This document shows positions 53,985 through 64,000 of a stretch of 64,000 nt of DNA, in pieces. Location of the stretch: contig KV425635.1 in NCBI GenBank assembly GCA_001632425.1, forward strand, positions 1 through 64,000, given 5' to 3'. A program made the position numbers and the translations under genes. Each line of letters starts with the position of its first letter. Position 1 is the first letter of the stretch. Below the pieces are notes generated by a model. The model saw nothing but the letters and a program-made list of their open reading frames with translations. It was not told the origin of the DNA and ran no database searches. Source of the stretch: Neolentinus lepideus HHB14362 ss-1. Taxonomy: Eukaryota; Basidiomycota; Agaricomycetes; Gloeophyllales; Gloeophyllaceae.

Positions 53985-56680
53985 GTGAGTTCCGAAAATA
54001 TGATATGAGTGTGAACAGACTGATCTCCGATATCTGTATCTGTTTCTAGGGGCCAGGTGCCGCACGTACAAGGTTCTCGGTTTCGTAGTCTTGTACGGAC
54101 CATATGGCTTCTCGAAGCGCTGCATGCAGCTGACACCTCGTATGCAAATCTGGCATGCACTACCAGCGAGGCTCTTACGTGAACCAAAGTCAGTATGTAT
54201 ATGTATGTATATTTACTGCCACCTTATCGCACCAAAGTGCGCTTGATCCTGGCTCCTCACCACACCCGACATGGACCTGAAGGCAGACGACTGTCTTCAG
54301 CAAACCCTTGTCTCTAAGTTCGACCTACCAGCAAAGCGTATCTCAAGGAACGACGTTTACCTCTGGTCACCACCCTGCGGTATCGGCTGGCGTTGCGGAA
54401 TTTCGATCAGTAACAACCAATCCTACTTCAATGGGAACTATCTCTATCGCGTTCAAATCTGCTTGGATCTAAGCTGTATCGACACATCTTTGGAATCTCT
54501 TTCTATTGACGTCGACATCACATATCCTGCTAACAACTATAAAGAAAAATTTGTTCAGGATTATCATCCTGATCTGGCCACTAATCCTAAGCCTTCCTGG
54601 TCGCCTTCTCGTGGTTGGAGCAGCGGTGCTATTGAATTCTCCATCTCGGCCACTTATTCTCGGCCAACGCCTTCTATTAATCAGCTGAAAATTTCGCGAG
54701 ATCTGAAGGAGTCACTGCACTCCTCCGTATCCACCGCAACTTTCGTGGACACGGCACTATTTGCCTTCAGTCGAAGGCGTCATGGGGGACGTGTGGACAC
54801 GCCGGTTCCTACTTATGCTAGCAGTAGTATTCTAATCAAGCACTCCTCCTATTTTGAAGACAGTACGTAGATGACCGTGACAGCACAGGCTGCAGCTGAC
54901 ACACGACATTTTGATCAGTGCTCTCGAAGTCATTCCTGGAGTCCAAGCGCGGTCCGCTTATCGCTGCGTTTCCAACAGATCAGCAATCGTACATGGATGA
55001 TTATTACTACGACTCAGACAGCGATCTCTCAGATACAGACGACGATGTCGACTGTAAGCAGGGTGGCTTGCGTACAGAAGACCGTCTCGACACAGGTGTC
55101 TCTGGGAGCTCCACTGATTCGGAGGACGTAAAACGGTCCTGCTCTGATAAACATGCACTGGATGACTCGGGCTACCATTCTCAAGAGCTACCAGGTGCAG
55201 ACAGTCAAGATAAAGTGGGAGAAGGTCGCACTATCGTGATGAGGGATGTTGCCTCCAAGACGTGAGTACCGGCTACAATGTCGCCCACTCAACTGACATT
55301 AGGTTCTTATGGCTGTCAGTCTGAAGGCCGCGGTGTATTATCTGTACACTGGGGATATTGAGTTTGCCGCGCTGAGGTCTGTGAAAGCCGCTCCAGTAGT
55401 TACACCGGCTGGCATGCCCGCTGAAGGGGAGGACACTGCGAGCAGTGCAACCACTAGCACACCAGAGCCTGCGGCCCCTATACAGTTCGTCATATGTCTC
55501 CTGGTATTGGTATTGGCCTCCAAGTGATGACTGTCGAATAGACTAAACTACACGAAGAAAGAGAAGAGGGCACAGAAAAAGCGGCTTGCGAAACTGAAAA
55601 CAGTACTAGCTTTTACGAGATGCAATCCCATACATATCATATACTCATCTCTCAACTTGCCCATTCTTGCATTCAGGTGCTCGGAAAGCAAGCTTCACTT
55701 GACCAATTGTATCCATGCTCCCCTAAATCTCTATATCGTTTCGCCGACATGGTACGTATCTTTGTCCTACCACTCATCGTTACCAACGCTGCCCGGCAAG
55801 CTTGAGCTGTACGAGCTAAGGCAACGCGCCTTCGAGGCAATCAAGTCTAATCTATCGAAAGAGAACATCGTGGAGGAGGTCTTTACGAAATTTACGTCCC
55901 AGTTCGTCATGCCCAGCTTGTGTAGCAGACACCGTACCGAATAATCTCACTCCACCAGGTATCCAGAAGTTCTGGAAATGGAAACACAACTGTTGTACAC
56001 CATGCGCGGTGAAAAGGAGGTCCAGGACGCGCTGTCCGCAATCATGCAGCGAGTGCCTGCTGGTGGTGAATTCTCGCACGCGGGAGACGTCCTTTCGAAG
56101 TTGTTTCTAAAGATGGCACGTTCTGGACGATAAGTGGAGCAACCACCTGTAAGTATTGCCGGGCTGCAGACGAATGCTTGCTTACTGCACTATTTTGATA
56201 GTATTGTACCTAGAGTATCTCAATCCGACGAAGAGAACAGGCAGGAGAGGTGACAGATGCCGCAAAGAGGTCGGGTAGGGTTGTCATCGGCATAAGGAAT
56301 GTGTTAGTTGCTTCGCTCGTGAGATGTGTGAACATAGGGATCAAGTGGCGAATGTGTGAATGCTCAGAGATGAAGAACAAGCACGGTTATCTTAAATGAT
56401 AAACTTTCTGGTCATGTTTATGCAACGCTAAGCATCAAGCATTAATTCGCCCTAGTCGCATGACGCTTTGCGCTACCCAAAAGAATGAATTTGAAAGGCA
56501 CTTGGGAAGTACGAAGACAGCAAGCAAATGCGCGATGCATACCAAAATCCAGCTGATAGAGGATGCCATATCGCAGAACGTACTAAAACGCAGGTTTCAT
56601 CCTAGAAACGAACGCAAGGAGAGTGTCTGTGGCATGAGGAAGTTCTCCCAGCATTGCTCGCTTCAGCAATTCCAGAAAAG
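53985..56680 (+). repeat. Segmental duplication, right copy
   Basis: Counterpart of 43722-46460. It starts 30 bp beyond the right end of the Plavaka element, and its right border runs into the 3' end of paralog D, which is complete here. This copy therefore looks closer to the original arrangement. Confidence 0.85.
54271..56133 (+). CDS. MATH-like/BTB domain protein, paralog C
   Basis: Exon 1 begins MDLKADDCLQQTLVSKFDLP (54271) and runs to the GTACGT donor near 54863. Its central part (DYHPDLATNPKPSWSPSRGW) is almost identical to paralog B. The acceptor GATCAG/TGCTCTCGAAG at 54919 is intact. Exon 2 has the acidic insert (DDYYYDSDSDLSDTDDDVDC) and ends VMRDVASKT, joining LKAAVYYLYTGDIEFAALRS. 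A 178-nt intron (about 55500-55677) removes an in-frame stop. Then come VLGKQASLDQLYPCSPKSLY, RFADM, LELYELRQRAFEAIKSNLSK, NIVEEVFTKFTSQF and YPEVLEMETQLLYTM, ending KMARSGR at 56133. Splice sites hold throughout, so it is the likely functional member of the B/C pair. The intron around 55500 is the weakest point. Confidence 0.75.
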
Positions 56681-58177
56681 CCTCCTTCACGCCGGGGACA
56701 GCCCACTTGTCCGATAGGACTTGGATTTCCGTCTGTCGAATCTCATTGTACTCCGGTCTGCGCAACAGCGTCACTGTCGAGTACTTGACAGAATGAAAAC
56801 GCTTACATGCCAGTGAACCTTGATCCGACCTCTTGAACAACGTTGGTTTCCGAAATACCGGATCGGATGAATGAAAGGGCTTGCTGCTTCAAGTCGTCGA
56901 GACCCAGCTGTAATGTGATGTGTGCAATCAATAAATATTGTCAGTTTTTTTGGGACAATCGCATTACCTTATCTGCGAGACGATACATTGATTTAGGAGA
57001 GCACCTCAGGTCGTCTACCTGACTTTTGTTATCCTCCGCCTCTTTGCCTGATGCCCGGCTTCGTGTGGACTTCAGCGGGGCGAAGGATATGCTTCCGGTG
57101 TACAGATAGTAGATAAGCGCCCTATACCTGCAGTCACAGAGGCGGTGAATTAGACCTGATGGACTAAAGTCACTGTATCCACCACTCACGTACGGAAGGC
57201 GAAGTCCGTAACCACGATGGTGCGAATCTGGTTCTCGCCTTTGCGCTCGAGCATTGCTGCAACATGATCACTGCAATTAAGCTTATCATTAGTTTGGAGT
57301 TAGAGAATGGTTCAAGAGCGAAAGCGTACTTCTTCGATTCGTCCGCTCTGATCGAGGTGTCGCCAGAAATACTGCAATTCTCGGGCGTCGCGGCCTGTTC
57401 CGGCTGGGGTTCAGCACCCGAGTCCACGTCATCCCCCTCAGAGCAGTCAGAGTAGTCGCTGTCAGAGTAATAGTCATAGGCTTCGACGTCGGTGACAGAG
57501 AGCTCCGTAAAGCGATCTGAAAACACTACGGGGAGTTAGTGCTGGCCGGCCACGTAGAGACATCATCCTGAAGTCAACTTACGAGGTTCGAAGTAAGAGG
57601 GACAGTGGTTTTTGAGGACCGTACTGTTGGCAAAGAGCGGCAGAGGGCTATCCACGCGCCCCGACTGCCCCCGTCGAGAGTAAAGGAGGAACTTAGCGTT
57701 GGTGAAAGAGCCACTCGAGATAGTAGACTTGAGTGTCTCTTGTAATTCAGAGGGCATGCGTTTCGGACGGTATGAATATGCAATCTTGAAGGTAACAGTC
57801 AAATCGACGGGTCCTTCACCCAATGAGATAGTAGTGGGGGAGTGAGGAATCATTGGCTCGTCATTCGGAAGCTTGATTATGTAGTCACAGATGGCATTAG
57901 AGTCATGGTCGTCGCGATAGTAATCGCTACTCCACGTCAAGGAGCCAGAGAAGGTCAAAGAGACCAGAGCCGAGTCGACGCTACTGAGGTCCAAGGCAAG
58001 ACGAATGACACACTCCGAGTCGTAGTCGTCATACGAGGTCGAGATACCACACCTCCAGCCCTCTCCGCACAGATCAGACCAGAACGTCGTTTCACCGCAT
58101 CCTAATTTTTGATCGTCTATGACCATCTTGAAAATAGTTTGAGTTACACGAAGGGAGGATTCTGAGACTTTCTCCAT
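56583..58177 (-). CDS. MATH-like/BTB domain protein, paralog D
   Basis: The start MEKVSESSLRVTQTIFKMVI (58177) was chosen because it aligns with the starts of paralogs A and E; an in-frame ATG lies 18 codons upstream. The N-terminal domain has FWSDLCGEGWRCGISTSYDD and LALDLSSVDSALVSLTFSG. The BTB begins SFTNAKFLLYSRRGQSGRVD and reaches PSYFEP. The acidic insert reads AYDYYSDSDYSDCSEGDDVD. It continues with IRTIVVTDFAFRT, then the YYLYTGSISFAPLKS and KSMYRLADK exons, and ends MLGELPHATDTLLAFVSRMK. It is closest to paralog A in sequence and gene structure. Tail-to-tail with C, head-to-head with E. It appears intact. Confidence 0.8.
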
Positions 58178-58413
58178 GAGCCCGTTACGCAGTGGCAGGG
58201 TGTTACGAACATTTGCATCTTTATAGAGCAATATTTAAGAGACCAGGACATGAGTCACGACTAGAAATCAAGCACGTGCTAAATGCTATCGCGGCGAATC
58301 CCGCAAGCTCACCATCCACATGTCAACTCAAATGAACCCAAGGACAATAGATGCACGGCCATCTAAGTCATATCTTCGTTTTCTTCTTAATCAATCGCTC
58401 GACGTCACATACC

Positions 58414-60116
58414 ATGGAGAAGGTTGAAGAAGATACATGGTCGTTCAGAGACATAATATCATCGTTCAGGGTGGTGTTTGAAGCCGGACGTCCTCGTAAC
58501 CTCGCAGACGATCCGATAACATTCACGTCGAGTCGGGGTCTTGGGTGGCGATTTGGGATCGGCTCCTCGCAAAGTGCCATAGATGTGATGCGATATAAGG
58601 TCGAGCTCTACATCGATACGACTTCCGTGTGCTCTGACTTGGGATCACTTGCTATCCGAGTGTATCTGGAGGCAGAGGACACGGAACACGTGAAGTCTGG
58701 ACGGCAGGAGCTCTCAACCATTCCCCTACCATCCAGTACATGCAGATTAGCAGAATGGGACCCTACAGACAACCTGCTCAGTTTACACCTTACATTCACC
58801 GTCTCCTTTGTCATGCCCTTGCAGCGTCCAAGACCAATCGAGAACTCTGCTACGCTTGGCAACATACTGCAAAAATCGATATCAACTGGGGCGCTCGTCG
58901 ATACCAAGTTCTATGTCTTTACACAGCGAACACCATCTGGCGCTCTGGCTCGACCGCGTCCGCTTTTCGCGAGCGCGAAGTTGCTGCAAGATAAGCTGGA
59001 TTATTTTAAGAGAAGTGAGTTCACGATAAGCTCATAGAACTGCCGGATCACTCATGGTTATCAGTGTTTGCTCCAAATGTGTATCGAGAGTCAACGTTGT
59101 TGCCACTGGACGGAGACTTCCCGTTCGAGCCGGAGCCATATGTTCACAATTATGACTATGACCCAGATAGCGATTTAGAGGAAACGTATGAGGAAACTGA
59201 ATTGCCAGGCGACACAAAGTCCGTGGATGGGTTTGAATATATTGCAGCAGGATCGATTCCATCAGACGAAGACATCTATTCCCCTGAAATAAGGCTGCCA
59301 GGAGCATTTGATCCTATTAGGTCAGGATAAAAATCGCCCCCAATGCACTTTTACTGGCTCTTACATTTTACACATCAGTACCCAGCCGGAGTATCACACC
59401 ATTTACGCCGGTAGATTGAGCAGGAACCCAGGTCCATTGCAAAGGAAGGGACGAGTAGTGATCATAAAAGACGCGGCGTTCGACACGTGAGGCGTTGCGT
59501 TGCGAGAAAGGTGCTGATGAATTAATTGTAGACTGGAACAGTTGGCAAGCATTGCTCTTCTACTTGTATACGGGAGACATCGCCTTCCGTCCACTGAAAT
59601 CGCAGCAAGAGATTCGGCCAAAGACCAGCTTCCAGGAAGATGGGCATGGAGGAGAGCAGGCCTGGCCGCAACCGTGTTCGCCCAAGTCAATGTATCGACT
59701 GGCTGACAAGGTATCTGGCTGTGTGATTATCCGGTTTGAATTGGTTCCCGCTCATCTGTATGCGACTGAAGCTCGGGCTGGATAACTTAAAAGTGGCTTC
59801 CTTCCAGGCTGTTCGAAGAGGGTTGTCTGAGAAGAATGTTGTTCAGGAGTATTTCTCTAGATTCACGTTCATGTAAGTGTTATTGACCACTGTCGTTTCA
59901 CAATTCAAGTTACCTCACTGGCGACCTGTTAGGTATGCAGAGGTGCAGGCGATGGAGATCAGCTTATTATGTGAGAAGTACGAGACACAGGAGGTGAAAG
60001 ATGCATTGGCGAAGGTAATGAAGCAGATAGCTGAGGGAGAATTCCCGCATGCCCAAGAGCTTCTTGCCTTGCTTTTGAATAGACTCCAGCCAAGCGCAAT
60101 GGCAACTCAGCATTAG
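58414..60116 (+). CDS. MATH-like/BTB domain protein, paralog E (most divergent)
   Basis: Starts MEKVEEDTWSFRDIISSFRV (58414). The N-terminal domain keeps SSRGLGWRFGIGSSQSAIDV. The BTB starts ALVDTKFYVFTQRTPSGALA, then PLFASAKLLQDKLDYFKR. The inserted acidic loop (NYDYDPDSDLEETYEETELP) is longer than in the other copies. Later exons give GRVVIIKDAAFDT, QALLFYLYTGDIAFRPLKSQ, PCSPKSMYRLADK, AVRRGLSEKNVVQEYFSRF and VQAMEISLLCEKYETQEVKD, ending RLQPSAMATQH at 60116. It shares the family intron positions, so it descends from the same ancestor. It appears intact. Confidence 0.8.
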
Positions 60117-60234
60117 AGTATTGTCATGGAATGGCTGTTTTCCGTTTTCCGTAAATTTCAATGTCAATGCCTGAAAGGAAGCAGGATACAGACGACTCAA
60201 ATGCAGCGGAGACACCAGTTTCTAGACGACCACG

Positions 60235-60786
60235 ATGACCACAGCGACACCAGCCTTCCTCCGTAGGTCCGACGCAGGCCTCTATGTCACACGTGTTTCC
60301 CAGTTCCTTGCATCCTCCTACGCCGATCCCGTTGGTCCATCTGAAGAGCACCGAGGATGGACGTTAGGCCAGGACGGTATAACACGCATGTTTGGTGGAG
60401 CCCCTGACTTGGGAGCAATCTTCCTCTTCAACAAGCAACGGGAGACCCAACGTATTTGTCCAGCCTGTCGCAGGGTCTATCATGTCGGAGAAGCCATAGC
60501 TGGCACGAATTTGCAGGCAAATTCGACCGAGAGGCAAGAACAGGAGCTGTCTGGGATATGCTCATATCCGTGCGCGGTGGTGATGGGAGCAGCTGAGGTG
60601 ATGGGCAAGAGTGCCGACGAGTTACACCAACAGGATTATGATAGGATCATGGAAAGGAATCCGCTGCCCAATGGGCTTAAGTTCTTCAGAATTCCACACG
60701 GAGAAGAGAAGAAGTTTGGCGGTCTACAGGTCATCTTCGGGACTAAGGAAGACTACGAGAAGCTAAGGGAGGAGTTTGCTAGGTAG
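60235..60786 (+). CDS. Small putative zinc-binding protein of unknown function
   Basis: A single exon of 183 codons, starting MTTATPAFLRRSDAGLYVTR. Residues about 75-125 carry ICPACRRVYHVGEAIAG and, about 35 residues later, LSGICSYPCAVVMG. The two Cys pairs (CxxC and CxxxC) could bind one zinc ion. The N-terminus is somewhat Arg-rich and could be a weak mitochondrial signal. The rest (FFRIPHGEEKKFGGLQVIFG, EKLREEFAR) is not diagnostic. I do not recognise the family. Confidence 0.6.
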   Translation: MTTATPAFLRRSDAGLYVTRVSQFLASSYADPVGPSEEHRGWTLGQDGITRMFGGAPDLGAIFLFNKQRETQRICPACRRVYHVGEAIAGTNLQANSTERQEQELSGICSYPCAVVMGAAEVMGKSADELHQQDYDRIMERNPLPNGLKFFRIPHGEEKKFGGLQVIFGTKEDYEKLREEFAR

Positions 60787-60877
60787 ACATCTACATGGGC
60801 AAACGGAGTTTCTAACATATCTGCGTGCCACGATCTCTTATAATCCTCGTTTATAGGGAACTAAAACAGTTGGAAAG

Positions 60878-62227
60878 CTATGAGAGTTCGTCGTCGTCGA
60901 AGATAGCAGTCTTTGTAACTCCGTCTTCCCTAACAACACCACGATACATCCCAGAACAATTTAGTGGCATGGCGACTGTACGGGTCCATGAGGATATTCA
61001 AGAACCAAGCTGGTAAGGGTACTCACCATTGCCCTGCCGGTCAACACAAATTACACCGCCTACACCGCCATCATGACGGAGATCTTCAATGGCTACTTTT
61101 GAAGCTTTCGCCAAAGGCTCGTTCAGGAACTTCATTCGGCGAGCGATAGTTGACGCAGTAGCCAGCCGAATGAAATACTACATGACGAATGTTCAGAGTG
61201 TCTGATCCTAGTCAGACAATAATTGCTACTCACGTCCCCATCCCCTGTTCCGGAAATGCCGACGCCTTTGAGTAAATCTTTCCTCGTGATCTTGTCCCAT
61301 GTCTTCCGAACCCAGCCCGTTGTCATCCACTCTTCTGCCCAGTAGCCAGCACCCATATGCGGCGTGTCACCAATACGTCCAACCAACTTGTTCGTCTTCC
61401 CACCAGTAGACGTACACGCAGCCAGGCAGCCTCTGACGTCTAACGCCACTGCACCGATCGTACCAGTAGGAAGCTGATCTAAAGGTACTTCGTTTGGCTC
61501 GTCGTGGCGACCAGGGTAAGGCAAGGGCTCCTCTGGGAGGCCAAGCCCCCGTCGGTGCTCCCTCCACCGTAGTTCAGTGAAGAAGTATTCGGGGTCGACC
61601 AAGGTCTCTCCCAGACTGGCGCCGATTTCCTCTACATTGGCACCAGACATGAAGGTGTGCGGGGCCTTCTCGGGGGAGAGGTAGATTCTTCGAGCGAATT
61701 TGGACGGGTTGCGCGTGCGCGTCAGGAGCGTCAGGCCGAAACCACGTCTGGTGGAGAGTATTTCCGGGTGAGTAGAGGGAGGTTTGGAGAGCATGAGAGA
61801 TGTCTCAAGCTCATTCTGCATCCTCGCATGTCAATAGGGTACTTTTGTATGATAGTTTATGTCGACGACGAACCTTGCCGTCGGTGTTAAAGACCGCCCC
61901 CCTACCTGCGTTGAATAGTGGGCAATCTATCATAGTGGTCACCTCACCATGCCAGACTACTTGGACTCAAACCGGCAACGCACCTTCCATAGAGGACACA
62001 GCAGCCACCACTGCATCCATCGCCTCTCCTCCATTCGTCAGCACCTCATACCCTGTCTCCAGCGCCGTACTCAATGCCGCCTTATACCTTGCCCTCTGAT
62101 CTGGCGTAGACTGGCTCTTGTCCATAGTCCCGGCGCCGCCATGGATAACGAGAACATACTTCCCAGCTTTCTTGGGCAGTCTGGGCTTCGCAAGTAGCGC
62201 GTCTTTCTCGCTAGCCGAGGGGGCCAT
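60878..62227 (-). CDS. Isoaspartyl peptidase/L-asparaginase (Ntn hydrolase), 3' frameshift
   Basis: Exons 62227-61984, 61926-61874, 61815-61234, 61177-61027 and 60976 on fit in phase up to the last exon. Hallmarks are KYVLVIHGGAGTMDKSQ, GGEAMDAVVAAVSSMED, FNAGRGAVFNTDGK, the autocleavage site LPTGTIGAVALD (catalytic Thr of the beta chain), GRIGDTPHMGAG and ISGTGDGDYFIRL. The enzyme self-cleaves into two chains and removes beta-aspartyl residues or hydrolyses asparagine. In the last exon the family end (NCSGMYRGVVREDGVTKTAI, stop at 60878) can be read only if one A of the run CTAAAATTG (60957-60965) is skipped. As written the frame stops at 60930 after VAMPLKLFWDVSWCC. This is either a homopolymer sequencing error or a real loss of the last 25 or so residues. 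Confidence 0.85.
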
Positions 62228-62571
62228 GATTGGTCGTCAAGGTCAAGGAGAGATCTGTGAGAAGGGAGGTTGGAGATAGCATTTTATTGCCTGACAGGAA
62301 TACTATCGGGACGCACTGCGGACCGTATGTTACCTTGCGACCAGCAAGGTATTCTCCCACTCCCGGATATCAAGCCAAAATTCTTGCCATTGTTTGTATA
62401 TGTTTGTCATCTGTGGCTCTGTATCGTCTGTCCGTCCGAGTCGTCGTAAAAATTGTCTCGGAAGTCACTTTAAGTCTTATTATCCGTTGTATCTCGCAAT
62501 GTTGACGCCGTCGCCACGGGAATGTCAATGTCTCATTCATGACCATAACTTCCCATTCTAGACTACACTGC
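62228..62571. other. Intergenic; hairpin resembling a Helitron terminus
   Basis: 62332-62350 forms a 7-bp hairpin (ACCTTGC, loop GACCA, GCAAGGT). Together with the preceding GTT it matches 22832-22853 at 21 of 22 positions. The promoter of the asparaginase gene should also lie here. Confidence 0.5.
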
Positions 62572-63767
62572 TTAGTTCACCTCCGCCGTCATCTGCTTCT
62601 GCATTCTCTGCCACCATATCTTCGTCTTCCGGTCCAAGTCATCCAATCTATCATCCTCAGCTATCAAATATGGATCATGTCTTTGTTTGAAGATCTCTTC
62701 ATCAAATTCTCGAAGAAGTTGAATACAATCTTGCCCATGACTTCGTGATAGTGAGACATACGAGTTGCACAGGCTCAATTTCCCGTGGGTGGTTTCGCAA
62801 TATCAGCAATACTGAAAGATATAGTTTGATCTTGGGCTCGATAATCCGTGAATGCATAGGCGGGAGTTATACAAAATTGACGTCGGTGAATGGTGTGTTT
62901 TATGGTCCTTTTTTCGGTGCTGTTGGTCATCGGGATGCTTAAAGACTCTTTCGTAGGCTCGATTGGAACAACATGCTCTTCTAATCCGGGAAGTTGCGGC
63001 ATACGTGTTCGGTCAAGTCGTACAAGAACATACGCAGGTAAGCGCTTCAGTTCGACCACTGCCTCATCCGTTAACGGAGGTTCCTCTGGATCAAGGACGA
63101 TCTTGACGACTTCTCCACGAGAGCCATCGGCAATGTCAAGGTCTGTCGCCAAATTACTTGTTACCATTACCTTCATACCAACGGCAAGCAAAACCTTTTC
63201 CGGAAGATGCTTTCTTTTGGTCCTGCGCTGCTTGCGCAAGTATTGGGCCACTGCAGCGCGTTCCTCTGGACCAAGAAGTCGGGTACGAGTGCGATCTTCT
63301 GCACGGCAAACAAATAACTGCACCTGTGCTTGCTGACAGTGCTGCCGCGCTGCTGCATCATTCCACCTTTCACGTACTGCATGCCGTGGAGTAATCAAGA
63401 TTGCATCTTTCCATGGCGGGACTAAGAAGTCTGTTGGGAGACAGTTAGAATGAGAGATCACGAGCTTCCGCAACATCTCAATGTGAGATTCTTGCACTCG
63501 TCCGTAACGTAAGTGCCGAAGGAAGTCCAGCCAGTCTGGATCCGTAACTCGTACTTGGTCTCTGAGTATAACAACTGCCGTAAATGATTCATACAACAGT
63601 CTTCCAGCTCGATCATCCTCAGTGTCTCCTGGGACTGCACAGACCGCAGAGATATCAATTAAATCACACGTAGTTAGTATAGTAAAATATTCTACAAATG
63701 GGAGAACAAACATGCCGCCATATAGCACAAGCACATTAAACGAAACTGAATCTTTTCTAACTCTCAA
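62572..63767 (-). pseudogene. PIF1-type Helitron helicase, C-terminal part, frameshifted
   Basis: The minus-strand frame 63767-62775 encodes the C-terminal half of a RepHel-type PIF1 helicase: FVLPFVEYFTILTTCDLID, DWLDFLRHLRYGRV, ILITPRHAVRERWNDAAARQ, VGMKVMVTSNLATDLDIADG, LPAYVLVRLDRTRMPQLPGL and AYAFTDYRAQDQTISFSIAD IAKPPTG. The family then continues with LSLCNSYVSLSRSHGQDCIQ, LLREFDEEIFKQRHDPYLIA and KTKIWWQRMQK. That part is in another frame (62778-62572), displaced by one missing base at about 62777. The N-terminal Rep and Walker regions are absent, at or beyond the window side at 63768. It is probably a dead Helitron fragment. Confidence 0.75.
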
Positions 63768-64000
63768 CTACGACACGACATCTTCACGCACCGCAGTCTG
63801 TATGACATCACTACGTCACAGTCACCTCCAAGTTGACCAGTGCTCAACTCGTTTCGGATGACATTCTAAGGTCTAATCTTTACAGTGAGATGATAAACTA
63901 CTCTAATACAATCCATTGCGCACAAAAAATTGAGCGCCGGAGCTTTTGCATTATGACATGACAGGGTGCAGCAGAACTGGTCACGTGTCTAGAGTGTTTG

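Noticed and set aside
41624..60116. A secondary-metabolite cluster or an immune-like multi-gene system in the BTB region
   Set aside because: No biosynthetic enzymes, NACHT/NB-ARC or HET domains were seen. The region is paralogous BTB genes plus one transposon.
1..64000. tRNA genes, rRNA or CRISPR arrays
   Set aside because: No cloverleaf with A and B boxes, no rRNA stretch and no regularly spaced short direct repeats were found by reading.

Overview
The window is nuclear DNA of a filamentous basidiomycete, most likely an Agaricomycete. Introns are short (about 50-57 nt, GT-AG) and split most genes. The gene families (basidiomycete BTB proteins, a DUF6532 protein, a Plavaka transposase, a CK2 alpha, a P5B ATPase) also fit. 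No tRNA, rRNA or CRISPR array was seen. The species cannot be named from the sequence.

Layout. 1-13 kb is repeat-rich. It holds a Copia-type gag fragment, a 1.7 kb TIR element with a coiled-coil gene inserted in a short repeat (1335-3057), two decayed APH-fold genes (4312-5440; 9769-11206), an AIM9-like gene that has lost its catalytic residues (7587-9484), and a second TIR element with about 140-bp TIRs and its own coiled-coil gene (11214-12968). 13.4-33 kb carries mostly ordinary genes: a Nop25/NOL12-type rRNA processing factor, an unrecognised nuclear-looking protein, an amidohydrolase-like protein, a secreted S33 alpha/beta hydrolase, an NFKBIL1-like protein and a divergent CK2 alpha. Among them sit an 857-bp hAT-like element with an 8-bp target duplication (18634-19490) and an AT-rich repeat zone at 27-28.3 kb. 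33.9-40.8 kb holds a long P5B cation/polyamine ATPase gene and a Ser/Ala-rich membrane-anchored surface protein.

41.6-60.1 kb is the most distinctive part. Five paralogous MATH-like/BTB genes (A 41624-43246 -, B 44027-45904 +, C 54271-56133 +, D 56583-58177 -, E 58414-60116 +) form a local family. A block of about 2.7 kb containing gene B is a segmental duplicate of the block containing gene C. B has decayed (lost splice acceptor, 2-nt frameshift) while C reads well. Between the two copies lies a full-length Plavaka-type (CACTA-like) DNA transposon, 47464-53954, with matching terminal inverted repeats, a TA duplication, and divergent genes for a transposase and a DUF6532 protein. BTB proteins of this kind usually act as cullin-3 substrate adaptors; that role here is inference.

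60.2-64 kb contains a small putative zinc-binding protein, an isoaspartyl peptidase/asparaginase gene with an apparent one-base frameshift near its 3' end, and a frameshifted PIF1-type Helitron helicase fragment.

Exon models were checked by hand for phase where coordinates are given. Gene limits are coding limits only; UTRs were not assigned.
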